This document shows positions 49,381 through 58,818 of a stretch of DNA of 64,000 nucleotides, piece after piece. This stretch comes from Akkermansiaceae bacterium. Lineage in GTDB: Bacteria; Verrucomicrobiota; Verrucomicrobiia; Verrucomicrobiales; Akkermansiaceae. Location: the NCBI GenBank assembly GCA_018402445.1, contig JAGYIT010000017.1, positions 496,001-560,000 of the forward strand, written 5' to 3'. The translations under genes were made by a program, and so were the position numbers. The notes below the pieces were generated by a model. It was not told where the DNA came from. It ran no database searches and was given only the letters and a program-made list of their open reading frames with translations. Numbering within the stretch: the stretch's first letter is position 1; every line of letters begins with the position of its first letter.

Positions 49381-50195
49381 TCAATGGCGGCGCGGAATAT
49401 CTCGACAAGCGGGGTATCGGGGAAGCGCGGCGCAACATGGAGCACCTCCTCGCCCACCGCCTCGGTTGCACGCGGATGCAGCTTTACACGCAGTTTGACC
49501 GACCGCTGGAGGAGGAAATTCTCGCCCCGTTGCGCGAGTCGCTAAAAAAGCGCGGCGAAGGTATTCCGCTCCAACACCTGCTCGGCAGTGTCGGATTCCA
49601 CGGCCGGGATTTTATCTGCGACACTCGCGCCCTGATCCCGCGCCCCGAGACCGAGGAGCTTGTGGAAATGATCCTCAAGCTCCTGCCTGACAGTCCGCTA
49701 GAAATCCTGGACATGGGCTGCGGCTCCGGTGTGCTCGGCCTTACCCTTGCGGCGGAGCGCCCGGACTGCCATGTGACCCTCGCGGACATTTCCGAGGACG
49801 CTCTCTCATTAACCGGGGAGAACGCAGAAAAGCTGGGCATCAAGAACATCACCCTTGTCCGCAGTGACCTCTTCTCATCCATTCAAGGCTCTTTCGATTT
49901 CATCGCCGCGAACCTGCCCTACGTCCCGGAAGGCGAGGCGGCGGTAATGGCGCGCGAGCTCCACCACGACCCGGCGATGGCGCTGTTTTCCGGGGCGGAC
50001 GGGCTGGATCTGCTGAGGCGTTTCATGCCGGAGTCCTTCGGCTTCCTGAAACCCGGCGGCCTGCTCGCCCTCGAAATCGGCCACGATCAGGCTTCCCAGC
50101 TCCTCGTCGGTTTGGAATCCTGCGGCTTCGCGGAAACGGAAATCCGCCGGGATCTGTCCGGCATTGCCCGTTTCCCCTTCGCCAGACACCCGTAA
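49359..50195 (+). CDS. prmC: Peptide chain release factor glutamine methyltransferase
   Basis: 278 residues. N-methylates the Gln of the GGQ loop of RF1/RF2. N-terminal helical domain (GIGEARRNMEHLLAHRLGCT), PLQHLLGSVGFHGRDF, IPRPETEELVE, SAM-binding ILDMGCGSGVLGLTL and the catalytic motif written here as AANLPYVPEGE, where NPPY reads NLPY. The ATG at 49359 (MKSVLET) is preferred to 49338. Confidence 0.92.
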   Translation: MKSVLETINGGAEYLDKRGIGEARRNMEHLLAHRLGCTRMQLYTQFDRPLEEEILAPLRESLKKRGEGIPLQHLLGSVGFHGRDFICDTRALIPRPETEELVEMILKLLPDSPLEILDMGCGSGVLGLTLAAERPDCHVTLADISEDALSLTGENAEKLGIKNITLVRSDLFSSIQGSFDFIAANLPYVPEGEAAVMARELHHDPAMALFSGADGLDLLRRFMPESFGFLKPGGLLALEIGHDQASQLLVGLESCGFAETEIRRDLSGIARFPFARHP

Positions 50196-50207
50196 AAAAA
50201 TCAACCA

Positions 50208-51476
50208 ATGGATAAACTCGTCGTCCACGGCGGCTCCGTCATCAAGGGAGCCATCAACATCTCCGGCTCCAAGAACGCCTCCCTGCCCATCCTCGCCGCC
50301 GCCATCCTCACCGGCGAGGACTGCATCATCCGCCGCGTGCCAGACGTCTCGGACACGAACTACATGATCCAGATTCTCAGCGCCCTCGGCGCGGATGTGG
50401 AGCGTTCCTCCGGCACCGTCCGCATCAGCTGCGCCGACATTTCCGACGAGGCTCCCTACGAACTCGTCCGCCGCATGAGGGCCTCGATCTGTGTGATGGG
50501 CCCGCTGCTCGCGCGGAAAGGGCGGGCCGTCGTCTCGCTGCCGGGCGGCTGCGTGATCGGCGACAGGCCCGTCGATCTCCACCTCAAAGGCATGGCCGCG
50601 CTCGGCGCGAAGATCGAGTTCGAGGGCGGCAACATCATCCTCACCGCCCCCGACGGATTGAAAGGTGCGGAAATGGATCTGCGCGGCGAAAGCGGCCCCA
50701 CCGTGCTCGGCACCGACAACGTGATGATGGCCGCCACCCTGGCCGAGGGCATCACCGTCATCGAATCCGCCGCCGCCGAGCCGGAGGTGCTCGACCTCGC
50801 GAATTTCCTCAACGCCATGGGCGCTAAGATCACCGGCGCAGGTACTAGGCGCATCGTAATTGAGGGCGTGAAGGAGCTGAAAGGCGTCGAGCACACCGTG
50901 ATCCCGGATCGCATCGAGGCGGGCACTTTTATGGCCGCCGCGGCGCTCGCCGGGGAGGGAGTCACCCTCCGCCGCGTGAACCGCGAGCACCTCCGGGCGA
51001 TCACCGAGGCCATCGTAAAATCCGGCCACAAGGTCACTTTTAACGAAGCGGGCGATTCCTGTTTCATCGAGCGCGGGGAAAATCCGGTCGGCGTGGATCT
51101 GAAAACCGCGCCCTATCCCGGTTATCCGACGGACATGCAGGCGCAAATGACCGCCCTGCTCGCCACCACGCCCGGCCTCAGCGTGGTCAAGGACACCATT
51201 TTCCCGCAGCGCTTCATGCACTGCGCGGAGCTGAAACGGATGGGCGCGGACATCAAGGTCGATAACGGCAGCGCCATCATCCGCGGCGTCCAACAGCTTT
51301 CCGCCGCCCCTGTCATGGCCTCCGACCTCCGCGCCTCCGCCGCCCTCGTCCTAGCCGCTCTCCGCGCGAAGGGTTCCACGGAAATCTCCCGCCTCTACCA
51401 CATCGACCGCGGCTACGAGCACATCGATGAGAAACTCATCACGCTGGGCGCGGATGTGGAGCGGGTGCGGGTGTGA
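50208..51476 (+). CDS. murA: UDP-N-acetylglucosamine 1-carboxyvinyltransferase
   Basis: 422 residues. First committed step of peptidoglycan synthesis, transfer of enolpyruvate from PEP. GSKNASLPILAAAIL is the substrate region, LPGGCVIGDRPVDLHL holds the catalytic Cys exactly at position 115 (so fosfomycin-sensitive type), and PDRIEAGTFMAAAA and PYPGYPTDMQAQ are conserved. Starts 12 bp after prmC, so one operon. Confidence 0.97.
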   Translation: MDKLVVHGGSVIKGAINISGSKNASLPILAAAILTGEDCIIRRVPDVSDTNYMIQILSALGADVERSSGTVRISCADISDEAPYELVRRMRASICVMGPLLARKGRAVVSLPGGCVIGDRPVDLHLKGMAALGAKIEFEGGNIILTAPDGLKGAEMDLRGESGPTVLGTDNVMMAATLAEGITVIESAAAEPEVLDLANFLNAMGAKITGAGTRRIVIEGVKELKGVEHTVIPDRIEAGTFMAAAALAGEGVTLRRVNREHLRAITEAIVKSGHKVTFNEAGDSCFIERGENPVGVDLKTAPYPGYPTDMQAQMTALLATTPGLSVVKDTIFPQRFMHCAELKRMGADIKVDNGSAIIRGVQQLSAAPVMASDLRASAALVLAALRAKGSTEISRLYHIDRGYEHIDEKLITLGADVERVRV

Positions 51477-51477
51477 A

Positions 51478-53962
51478 TCACTCCTCCATTTTCGCGGCCA
51501 TTCCTGCGGCGATGGGTGAGAGCTTCGCGGACTCAAGCCAGACGCTCAGGTGGCCCGATGGCGCGGCGGCCTTGTTGCGGTGGCCGTTTTGGCGGAGGAA
51601 ACTTTTCACGGCGAGGGTGACCTTGCCGGATTCGAACTCGGGCATGAGATCGTTGAGAATGAGGACACCGCGCGCCTGCCCGCCGCCCTTGTAGTAGCCG
51701 CCGTTGGCTTCGCTGACGAGCTTGCCGTTCACGTAGAGGGCGAAGCCTTCGCCCGACCACGCGTGGCCCGCGCCGCCGACCACGATGCGGTAGCGGTGAT
51801 CCGCGTCGAGCTTCGGCACCTCGAAGGTCTGGCGCATCAGCAGGACTTCCTTGTCCCAGAGGGTGGCGGGTGTGACCTCGCAGCCGCAGTGGGAAACCTT
51901 GCAGCTCGGGATCAGCGCCTCAAGCTTGCCGTCCTTCTGGCCGAAGGGTGCCTTGGCGGTTTTCCAACCGGCCGTCGCGGCGTCGAAATCGACGGCGAAC
52001 CAGTTTTCCGAACCGGCGGGCAGAGTGACGGGGCGGTAGCGATCGCCTTCCGGCTCGGTCTTTTTCTCGGAGGGATCGAAGGTCAGGTAGGACCACTCGG
52101 CGGCCTTCATTTCAGGGCCGAAAGGTCTCCAGCCGAACTCATCGATGCCGACGAGTTCGTAGAAAGAGATCATGGGGTCGAGCTGGGACTCGATGAGCGG
52201 GGAGGGCTTTGTCGGGCTTTTTACCGCTGAGGATGTTTTCCAAAGGAATACCGCGGCGCAGGTAGGAGGGGACGTTGGCGGCGCTTTCCGCGAACTCCGG
52301 CAGCAGCCCGTCCATGATGATGGGCTTGATCGCGGGGATCAGGGTTTTCACCTCGGCGGCGGTGGTGAGCTGCATTTTCGGCGGGGCGTCCACGGCCTTG
52401 ACCATGCCGGGTTCGGGGTATTCCGCCTTGCCGCCTTTGAGCTCGACCATGGCGCGGCCGAGGGCGTCGCCGACGAGCATGTAGGTCTCGGCGTTGTGGT
52501 TGTAGTGGTAGTCCTGGTTCTTGGGGGAAATGGCGGAGTCGCGCCAGAAGGGGCGGGCATCTACGGTCTTCACCGTACCTGCGAGTTCCGGATGGCGCTC
52601 CGGATCGGCGGCGTTGAGCTGCGCCTCGGCGATCTTCACGTAGTTCTCCGGCATGTCCTTACCGTGGAAACCGACCGTGGCGATGGTCCACGGGGCTTTC
52701 GGCGCGTTGAACTCCTTGCGCCAGGCCTTGATGAGGTTGACCATATTTTCCTCGTAACGGGCGATGTGCGCCGCGCTGCCGCCGTCCTTGTGGCCCTGCC
52801 ACCAGAGGAAGCCCGCGACCTCATATCCCTGATCCTTGAATGGCGGGTAGCGCTCGCCGAAGTTGTCGAGCACGGCGCGGATCGCGGCGGTGTAGTCGTC
52901 GTATTGCTTGCCGGCATACCATTCGCCCTCCTTCGGTTTCCGGATCGTGCCGTCGGCGTCCATCGTTTCGCCGTAGCCGGGGTATTCCTTGCCCTCGAAG
53001 GTATAGCGTTCGCTGCCGGGCGGGAGGATGTCCCAGCCGAGGCTGCGGTTGCCGATGTCGGCTTTCATCACGATGACCGGCTCGTCGTGGAAGGTGCCCA
53101 TCACGAAACCGAAGCCCAGCTCCGGGCCGAAGGTGGGACCGCAGGCCTCGACGCCGTGCGGGGCGCTGCTGCCCTTGCCCATGTAGGCGTCGTTGAGGAA
53201 TACGTCGGGGCGCTTCACCCATGAGCCGTCCTCCGCGCGGAGATGGCGGAAGCGGCCCAACTCATCGACCACATGTCCGAGATCGCCGAAGCCCCGGAGA
53301 TCCACCTGCTCCAGCCACAAGGCCGCCGAGCCGCCCTTCAGGTAGGTGATGCGAAGGGGTGTGCGCTGGCCTTTTTTCAAAGCGATCTTGGTGATGGTGG
53401 CCGGGCCGTCGCCATTCTTGCGGTAGGCTTCCTTGCCGTCGAGTTCCGCGATGGCCTGTGCGCTGGATTCGAAACCGGCGTGGAGCTCGTAGTTGCCGTC
53501 GAAAGGGACTTCGATGAACGCATCCACGACCACGGTGTGCGGGCCGTCGATGGAGGGGAGCGTCGCGGAGGTGTCGCCGAGGGCGACGCTTTCCTTTTTC
53601 GCGGGCTTCATTTTCGCGTAATCCGCCTTGGGATCGAAGGCACCGGCGAAGACGGAGGCGGTGGCGTCATGCACGCCGAATTTCAGCAGCGCGGAGTTAG
53701 CGACCGGCAGCGCGACGGGCTGGGCGGTGGGATCGGCGGAGAGGAAAATCTTCGAGTATTGCGGGGCACCGGGGTTCACCGCGCCGAAGCCGAGCGAGTT
53801 CGACTGGCCGGACTGGATGTAGATTTTCACCGGCTTGTCAGTGGCCGGCGGCTTTGCATCGGCGGGCGGGAGATCGACGGGGATCACCTGGGCGGCGGCG
53901 GGAAAAGCCGAGAGGGCGGCGAGCAGGATCAGGGCAATGCCTGTGCGGGGAGTCGGTTTCAT
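51478..53962 (-). CDS. Sialate O-acetylesterase-like secreted protein (frameshifted)
   Basis: About 827 residues once one base of the T-run 52208-52210 is removed. Signal peptide (GIALILLAALSAFPAAAQ), SASA-type esterase core with IYIQSGQSNSLGFGA (GQSN, nucleophile Ser), an inserted PA14-like part (ITYLKGGSAALWLEQVDL), GFLWWQGHKDG, and a C-terminal region DPMISFYELVGIDEFGWRPF plus a galactose-binding-like domain (HRYRIVVGGAGHAWSGEGFA). Expected to deacetylate sugars outside the cytoplasm. Start at 53962 (MKPTPRTG); the longer frame adds a non-signal extension. Confidence 0.85.
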
Positions 53963-54111
53963 AAAGGGTTTCCTTGTAATGGGAGATGCCGTTACGGGCT
54001 GGCGTGGCGGATCTTCCCACAAGGCGCGCCTTGTCGCAAGCACGCGGATCTTTTACGCGAAACAAGGCCTTTCCCTTCGCCGGGGATCAGTCGGATGTCG
54101 GGACGGGGGGG

Positions 54112-54730
54112 TCATCTAGCACCCGCCACAGCCTTCGCTAGAGCCTCTCTGAAGCGACGTGGTAGGTTGTTAGTCACTACTCCGTTGGCAATCTTGTCGA
54201 TGGGAAAGATCGCCTCATAGCGGGCCTCGTCCACATAGAACGCGAAGGGCTGAATCTTATTGCCAACCTTCTTATAGATGCCGGGGGTCTTACCCTCGCG
54301 GTCGCCCGCACTAAAAAACTTGCCGCCACCAGCAACCATCCGCTTGCGGTTGCCTCGGGTGAGGTTGCCGTATTTGTTTTTAGGTGCGAGCTTCGTGGGA
54401 ACAAGAATCGCTTTCTGATCCGGTCGTCGTACCCCACCCTCGATCTGAAACTTCAAGTACTTCGCTTGAATGTCACCGGGAATCAGTATCGCCTCAAAGC
54501 TCCGCTTGTTCGCCCGCTTACCTTTGAACCCTCTGCCGCCGAGATAAGCCTTCTTCGTAAACGGAGTGGGCCGGTCGAGGTAGCGATCCATTTGAACGGT
54601 AATAGCGTTGGCGGTGTCGTCTGCCAATGCGTTGAGCGTCATAGCAATAGCAAACGGCACTTGCTCCCTTTGTACTGCGGGTCAAGTTCTTCGTGAGTTG
54701 CGTGAAGTCAGCTTGTACTGATAAGTTCAT
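54112..54730 (-). CDS. Phage tail-type structural protein (frameshifted)
   Basis: About 205 residues once T54676 is removed. MNLSVQADFTQLTKNLTR from one frame joins VQREQVPFAIAMTLNALADD from the other. The run QVPFA-A-TLNA followed by YLDRPTPFTKKAY is a pattern repeatedly seen in phage proteins next to tail genes. The body is basic and ends RRFREALAKAVAGAR. Last gene of the phage block. Confidence 0.65.
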
Positions 54731-54762
54731 AGCGGTATGCGGTCTTTGGTCCTTTGCCCATC

Positions 54763-54918
54763 CTATCGATCATCTCGCGCTTTGACCAATTGTTTTTTGA
54801 TTAGTGCGAGACAAGCGACCTTTGCGGAAGCTCGGTCCATCTGTAAACGGTCAGCCAGTTCGGTTGAGGTAGCTGGGCCAGCTTGAAGTGCTTCGAGTAT
54901 TGCTTTGATGTTGCTCAT
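54763..54918 (-). CDS. Small winged-helix-like protein
   Basis: 51 residues: IKAILEALQAGPATSTELAD then RLQMDRASAKVACLALIKKQ. This is the look of a MarR/IclR-type HTH without the rest of a repressor. GGGGAG precedes the ATG at 54918. A candidate promoter with an operator-like element lies 100 bp upstream. The longer same-frame extension is not protein-like. Confidence 0.65.
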   Translation of the reverse strand: MSNIKAILEALQAGPATSTELADRLQMDRASAKVACLALIKKQLVKARDDR

Positions 54919-55017
54919 GATCTCCCCGCAAAAAAATGCCGGCACTAAGTCCGGCGTAACGGACATTGCGTCCAGTTGGAGGATAAGCCTCAATCTTACA
55001 CCGAACGCCCACAAAAC

Positions 55018-55042
55018 AGTATAGCACCCCGCAAACAGTTTG
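55018..55042 (-). promoter_or_regulatory. Candidate phage promoter with ACTGTTTG element (site 2)
   Basis: On the minus strand a TATACT -10 box (55023-55018) is preceded by CAAACTGTTTG (55042-55032). The half-site ACTGTTTG and the TATACT box are shared with the promoter at 62082-62116. No good -35 hexamer is seen. Confidence 0.45.
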
Positions 55043-55096
55043 AACACTTCATTTGCCTCACCGACCGCCGCCACGTTTGGCAATGCAAGCAGTAGC

Positions 55097-55411
55097 TTAG
55101 GAAACGTCCACCACTTTGTGAATCCATCTGTTTTTCTCCTTCTTCCACCCGATGACGTGAATGGTCCAACCGGCATGACGCACCGCGTTAATAGTGTCAC
55201 TCTCTGTGATCTTGTTTACTCTCGAGCTTATGTTGCTCCACGAGGTTGTTTGGACCGCAAGCGTTTCGCCATCCCGCAAAGCGAGCAGGTCAATCCAGCC
55301 GAATAGATCCTTCCGAATGTTCGCGCCGGGAACCCATTTCTCTGTGACCTCCACGAGCCAGCCTTCCTCCCGCAATAGTCTTAGAGTGAGTTGGGTTGGG
55401 CTTAACGCCAT
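55097..55411 (-). CDS. PD-(D/E)XK-like phage nuclease
   Basis: 104 residues. VEVTEKWVPGANIRKDLFGW, IDLLALRDGETLAVQTTS shows the D-(x)n-ExxQ core that phage Holliday-junction-type and VRR-NUC-like proteins carry, here with AVQTTS where K is usual. Single domain, cytoplasmic. The start overlaps the DUF1364-like gene by ten bases. Confidence 0.6.
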   Translation of the reverse strand: MALSPTQLTLRLLREEGWLVEVTEKWVPGANIRKDLFGWIDLLALRDGETLAVQTTSWSNISSRVNKITESDTINAVRHAGWTIHVIGWKKEKNRWIHKVVDVS

Positions 55412-55695
55412 CTAACCTCAATGTGATTGTTCTCAAATAACCATCCAACGGTCTTGCGGTGAGCGTCTTCCCACATTTGCACCCGCTCGAATCTAGTCAT
55501 CGCGTAACCCTGATCGAGCTCGGCGTGATCCTTCCCGCACAAAAATGCGATGCGGTAGTCATGAGCCTTCAGCCCTCGACCTTTCCCATCCCGCAGTTGA
55601 TTGGAGTGAGCCGCGACGATGGTCCCGTCCTCTATCCCGCAATGCATACAGGGAGCAAACTGGGCCAGCGAGAGTAGCTTTTTACTTCTATACAT
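55402..55695 (-). CDS. DUF1364-like phage protein
   Basis: 97 residues. FAPCMHCGIEDGTIVAAHSN and AFLCGKDHAELDQ give two Cys/His zinc ligands around an HNH-like core, as in phage NinX-neighbour DUF1364 proteins. It may be a structure-specific nuclease. The preceding gene ends 24 bp upstream. Confidence 0.65.
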   Translation of the reverse strand: MYRSKKLLSLAQFAPCMHCGIEDGTIVAAHSNQLRDGKGRGLKAHDYRIAFLCGKDHAELDQGYAMTRFERVQMWEDAHRKTVGWLFENNHIEVRWR

Positions 55696-55719
55696 ACGAA
55701 TCGCTTTGCCTCCTCAGTT

Positions 55720-55959
55720 CTATTTGTACGCTTCCCGTTGCGCTTGCTTGCGCTTGCACACCTTATCGCACCCGCAGTTCGGCACGAGCCAATCGTCTAC
55801 CGGCCCGAATTTGGCAATCATCGCCTCTACCATTTCCTTACGGGCGATCTTGCAGTCCTCTGAGATAGCGAGAGCCGCACGACAGGCCGAGCAGGTTATG
55901 TTGAAGACGCCGCCCAGCTTCGTGCGGGTGGAGCACTCGTTACAGTTCAGTTCAGCCAC
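55720..55959 (-). CDS. Cys-rich small phage protein
   Basis: 79 residues. CNECSTRTKLGG, ITCSACRAAL and VPNCGCDKVCKRKQ give three CxxC-type pairs, so zinc binding is likely. Basic C-terminus. Overlaps the next upstream gene by 13 bases. Function unknown. Confidence 0.6.
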   Translation of the reverse strand: MAELNCNECSTRTKLGGVFNITCSACRAALAISEDCKIARKEMVEAMIAKFGPVDDWLVPNCGCDKVCKRKQAQREAYK

Positions 55960-56219
55960 TTGCGGAGCTCCCGAGCGTTTTCCCGCACCTCAAGCGTGAC
56001 CGCATGACCCAGCCCTTCGGGGTCGAGCAAACGGTCGAGAAACTTCTTAATGCTCTCTTGCTTGCGGTTCATCAGAATATGGCTTTCAGAACGAGCAACA
56101 TGAGCACCGTGTAAAAACGCCGCCTCTGCGATCTGGAAAGCGTTGTCGTCGTCCCAGCCGGTCTCGAGATCAATCTCGGCTTGCTCGATAAGGTAGTTCA
56201 TTTCGTCTTTGTCAAACAT
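55947..56219 (-). CDS. Hypothetical phage protein
   Basis: 90 residues, mostly helical: MNYLIEQAEIDLETGWDDDN, FLHGAHVARSESHILM, KKFLDRLLDPEGLGH. No family recognised. It overlaps DUF3310 by 22 bases and the Cys-rich gene by 13, as expected in compact phage operons. Confidence 0.6.
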   Translation of the reverse strand: MFDKDEMNYLIEQAEIDLETGWDDDNAFQIAEAAFLHGAHVARSESHILMNRKQESIKKFLDRLLDPEGLGHAVTLEVRENARELRKWLN

Positions 56220-56434
56220 TCTTCCAATGCCTCCAAATAGTGTCGCGCCTTCTTAATGTCCGTGATTCCACCCTTTCCCGCAACCCGCACGTTGAATCTC
56301 GCGAGATAGGCAACCGCAGAGCCCAGCAAAAACCCGTGAAACTGCTCCTTCGTCATCCAGCTTTCGAGAGCCTCCCACGGTTGCACGTCCAAATTGCGGT
56401 AGTGGTCGCCGCCTTCCTGCTTTTCGTGCTTCAT
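56198..56434 (-). CDS. DUF3310 phage protein
   Basis: 78 residues from ATG 56434. GGDHYRNLDVQPWEALESWM, FLLGSAVAYLARFN and DIKKARHYLEALEE are the DUF3310 (SaV-like) pattern, a family found almost only in phages, sometimes linked to nucleotide metabolism. The start overlaps the preceding stop (ATGA). Confidence 0.85.
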   Translation of the reverse strand: MKHEKQEGGDHYRNLDVQPWEALESWMTKEQFHGFLLGSAVAYLARFNVRVAGKGGITDIKKARHYLEALEECLTKTK

Positions 56435-56763
56435 GAGTTTTTCTCCCGTAATTTGGACTCGATGTCTCTGGCGTATTTGATAAGCCACGATGGTGCTTTA
56501 TTGGCGGTCACTCCAATGTCTAACGCATATAGATCAATATCCTCATCAGTCAACGCGACCCATTGACGCTCAGGACAGCAATGACCGCATCTGGGGCAGT
56601 CGATCACATACTTTTGTTCCGGATGCGCTAGTGCTACCTGTAACGCCGTGATTGCCTCATCGACTTCTCGCTCCACTCCACTTCTTGATGGCAGATGATC
56701 ACAAGTGTCTTGCAAAGCCTCTAATGCTTGCTCTGCCGCTTTTCGTAATGAGTTGTCCATCAT
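56431..56763 (-). CDS. Hypothetical phage protein with CxxC-xx-C site
   Basis: 110 residues. LRKAAEQALEALQDTCDHLP and DEAITALQVALAHPEQ match the repetitive helical N-terminus of many phage hypotheticals; CPRCGHCCPERQWVALTDED is a possible metal site; the end is WLIKYARDIESKLREKN. Two adjacent ATGs (56763, 56760). Coupled to the replication-type gene upstream by overlap. Confidence 0.65.
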   Translation of the reverse strand: MMDNSLRKAAEQALEALQDTCDHLPSRSGVEREVDEAITALQVALAHPEQKYVIDCPRCGHCCPERQWVALTDEDIDLYALDIGVTANKAPSWLIKYARDIESKLREKNS

Positions 56764-57143
56764 GCGGCCTCCCGCATTGCTTTGTGCATCACCGCTTGCC
56801 GAAATGCTGGGAAACCCTCGAAGTCTTGCGGGTGAAGGCCATACTCCGCACCTTTAGCCTCGATGCCGGTCGCGGTCTCATGCCACGGTTTCTCATTGAC
56901 CACCCCGGCAATCTTGACCTCGAGCTCGTCTTCCCACCGCCAGCCCCGCAGGTAAGTCGCCGGCAAAGGGATAAATTGACCTCCGGCCTTCATCCATTCC
57001 TCTGTTTTGCAAGTAAGCCGCACGATTTTCAAGAGCTCGTCGGTGCTGGGCCGCTCGCCTTCAGTCTGTTGCCACGCCTTAAAAGCGTCCCGTTTGGCCT
57101 TCTTCTTTGGGTACGCTTGCCAAAAAAGCTCGAAGTCGTTCAT
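56760..57143 (-). CDS. Phage replication-type protein
   Basis: 127 residues. FELFWQAYPKKKAKRDAFKA is the FWxxYPKK signature common in phage DnaT/replication initiator-like proteins, followed by PATYLRGWRWEDEL. The usual N-terminal winged helix is missing, so only the C-terminal module is present. Overlaps the nuclease gene upstream by four bases. Confidence 0.7.
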   Translation of the reverse strand: MNDFELFWQAYPKKKAKRDAFKAWQQTEGERPSTDELLKIVRLTCKTEEWMKAGGQFIPLPATYLRGWRWEDELEVKIAGVVNEKPWHETATGIEAKGAEYGLHPQDFEGFPAFRQAVMHKAMREAA

Positions 57144-57628
57144 GTTTTAGTCCTCCTTAAGACTTTTGCGTTTTCGAGATCGATCAATGCGACTGTTTTA
57201 CGGATTGTGCCTCCGTTTACGGTTCGTTGAGTGAGTCTTTCCGTGACCTGCATTTTACATACTATTTCACCCGTCTCGTCGGTGATCTTATGCACGATCA
57301 AAATGTCTTGCGGCACGAGATAGACGAAGATTAAGAAGGGAACACCCAAATGCTCAGAGACCACCTTTCCCCGCAATATCTTATGAAACGAGATCAAATA
57401 CTGAGCCTCTCGCTCGATTAGTAGCTGGACGAACGTCATGTCATAGCGACATTTCGTCTCGACTACCGCACGAATCTGATCGCCATCAACCAGTACGGCG
57501 TCCACGTTTGCGGGTTGATCCTTCGGTGTCTCGCAATATCTAAACTGTGGATAACTTGTGGAAAACAGTTGTGCCGCTCGTTTTTCGTCTTCGAGCGTTT
57601 GGCGTCCTTTGGGTGTGTTTATATCCAT
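57140..57628 (-). CDS. PD-(D/E)XK nuclease-fold phage protein
   Basis: 162 residues. ANVDAVLVDGDQIRAVVETK shows D then ExK spaced as in the restriction-nuclease fold, followed by CRYDMTFVQLLIEREAQYLI. Could be a phage endonuclease or a Dam-replacing type domain. A perfect DnaA-box-like 9-mer (tgtggataa, 57546-57554) lies inside the gene, probably by chance. Confidence 0.7.
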   Translation of the reverse strand: MDINTPKGRQTLEDEKRAAQLFSTSYPQFRYCETPKDQPANVDAVLVDGDQIRAVVETKCRYDMTFVQLLIEREAQYLISFHKILRGKVVSEHLGVPFLIFVYLVPQDILIVHKITDETGEIVCKMQVTERLTQRTVNGGTIRKTVALIDLENAKVLRRTKT

Positions 57629-58065
57629 TCTTATACTTTGTCCTTAATAACTTCCACCCAAACTGCCCCCTACCCCATTCAGAGTATGAGACAGGTAGGC
57701 TCCACCCCCCAAAAGGGAAACTCGTCTGCAAACGATTGGTTACGTTTAGCCCTCGACCACGAGTTTGTCTGCCGGTCGTCGGTTTCTTTCGGATTTGCAC
57801 CGGGTCGCAGACTTCGCGCCTTACCGATACCCTTTTGTTCCGCGCCGCCGGGTTAGGCTCTCAATCTCGCTCGGAGTGCGGTCAGCAAAAGAAAAAGCCC
57901 ACATAAGACTAGAGCGTGGCTCTTGGCATGAGCAAAATAGGAACAAATGAGGCGTCAAGCCGAAACTCATCAGTTACCACTTTACACACGCCCTAGACTT
58001 ATATGGGCTTGCATGATCCTGACGCTTTTGATTCCAACGGTTGCCACGCCGCTGACAAGTCAATT
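57629..58065. other. Gene-poor 437-bp phage region with a long imperfect inverted repeat
   Basis: Open frames here are not protein-like. 57897-57912 and 57993-58008 are inverted repeats of 16 bases with two mismatches and an 80-base spacer. The region could hold an untranslated RNA, an origin or a promoter for the genes below. Confidence 0.45.
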
Positions 58066-58440
58066 CTAATCTGTTTCTGCTTCCTTTTGCAAGCGTCTTT
58101 CGTCTTGCCTCGCAAGAACCTCATTCCAATGGAGGATTCGGTGACAGTTTGAGCAGAGCGCAATGCACTTGTCTTCTGCCTCTTTCACCGCTTGTTTGTA
58201 GGCTCCATTCGCCGCAAGTTTATGGACCTTCTTGACGTTCTTCCGCAAGACGTGGTGAAAGTCAATGATCGCTGGGTGGGCCGCGCCGCAATGGACGCAT
58301 TCTTTCGTGCTTTTGTAGGCTATCCACATTTGCCGGTAACGCTCTTTGTTCCGAGCGGTCGCCGCCATATGTTGCTCTCTGTTGCGTTGATACCACGAGT
58401 TTGTGTTTCGACGTTGGTCTTCGGGGTTTTTGTACGCCAT
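58066..58440 (-). CDS. HNH endonuclease, phage type
   Basis: 124 residues. ECVHCGAAHPAIIDFHHVL, then CIALCSNCHRILHWNE give two CxxC pairs, the catalytic HH and a final His, a complete HNH site. The N-terminal part is basic (NREQHMAATARNKERYRQMW). Free-standing HNH genes in phages often help packaging or are homing-type. Its ATG overlaps the SprT-like stop. Confidence 0.85.
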   Translation of the reverse strand: MAYKNPEDQRRNTNSWYQRNREQHMAATARNKERYRQMWIAYKSTKECVHCGAAHPAIIDFHHVLRKNVKKVHKLAANGAYKQAVKEAEDKCIALCSNCHRILHWNEVLARQDERRLQKEAETD

Positions 58441-58751
58441 TAAAACTCTTTGGGATCGAAGCCCATCACCGCACTAATTTGATTCCCGAGCTCGAGAAAC
58501 CGCTCGTCGTGTTGGGTCCAGTCGGGGTCTTTATCGAGAAACCGCTTTAAGTGAACCATTTCGTGCGCGACGGTCTTCACCAGCGTGTCGAGGTGACCGA
58601 CTTTAAGCGTTGAGATTGTGATGACGTGCGGATCGGCCTCATAAAGCCCATAGACGTCTTTCAGAGCTCGCGCCTTAAACTCTACGTCTTTGCTCGGTGG
58701 AAGCCGCCAGCGGTCCATTGGCGGCAGTTGTATGAGGGTCTCGTAGACCAC
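58440..58751 (-). CDS. SprT-like zinc metallopeptidase
   Basis: 103 residues, GTG start. VKTVAHEMVHLKRFLDKDPD has HExxH and QHDERFLELG the third His ligand. SprT-like proteins cut DNA-protein crosslinks in cells; small phage versions are common and unexplored. It lies downstream of the strong terminator at 58842, so it needs its own promoter. Confidence 0.8.
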   Translation of the reverse strand: MVYETLIQLPPMDRWRLPPSKDVEFKARALKDVYGLYEADPHVITISTLKVGHLDTLVKTVAHEMVHLKRFLDKDPDWTQHDERFLELGNQISAVMGFDPKEF

Positions 58752-58818
58752 TCGAATGTTGTTTGCCAGTTACGAGCTTCATCTTTAAGAGTGAAGCATA
58801 AAATGATGACAAACAATA

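Noticed and set aside
52172..53224. 350-codon plus-strand frame in the sialate esterase region
   Set aside because: Antisense of a well-recognised SASA protein; Gly/Val-rich with no motif.
57546..57554. DnaA box as a phage or chromosomal origin
   Set aside because: Single 9-mer inside a coding frame, no cluster of boxes and no AT-rich unwinding element.
57760..57880. Cobalamin-riboswitch-like string in the phage gap
   Set aside because: Only a short resemblance; the conserved B12 box and surrounding helices are not present.
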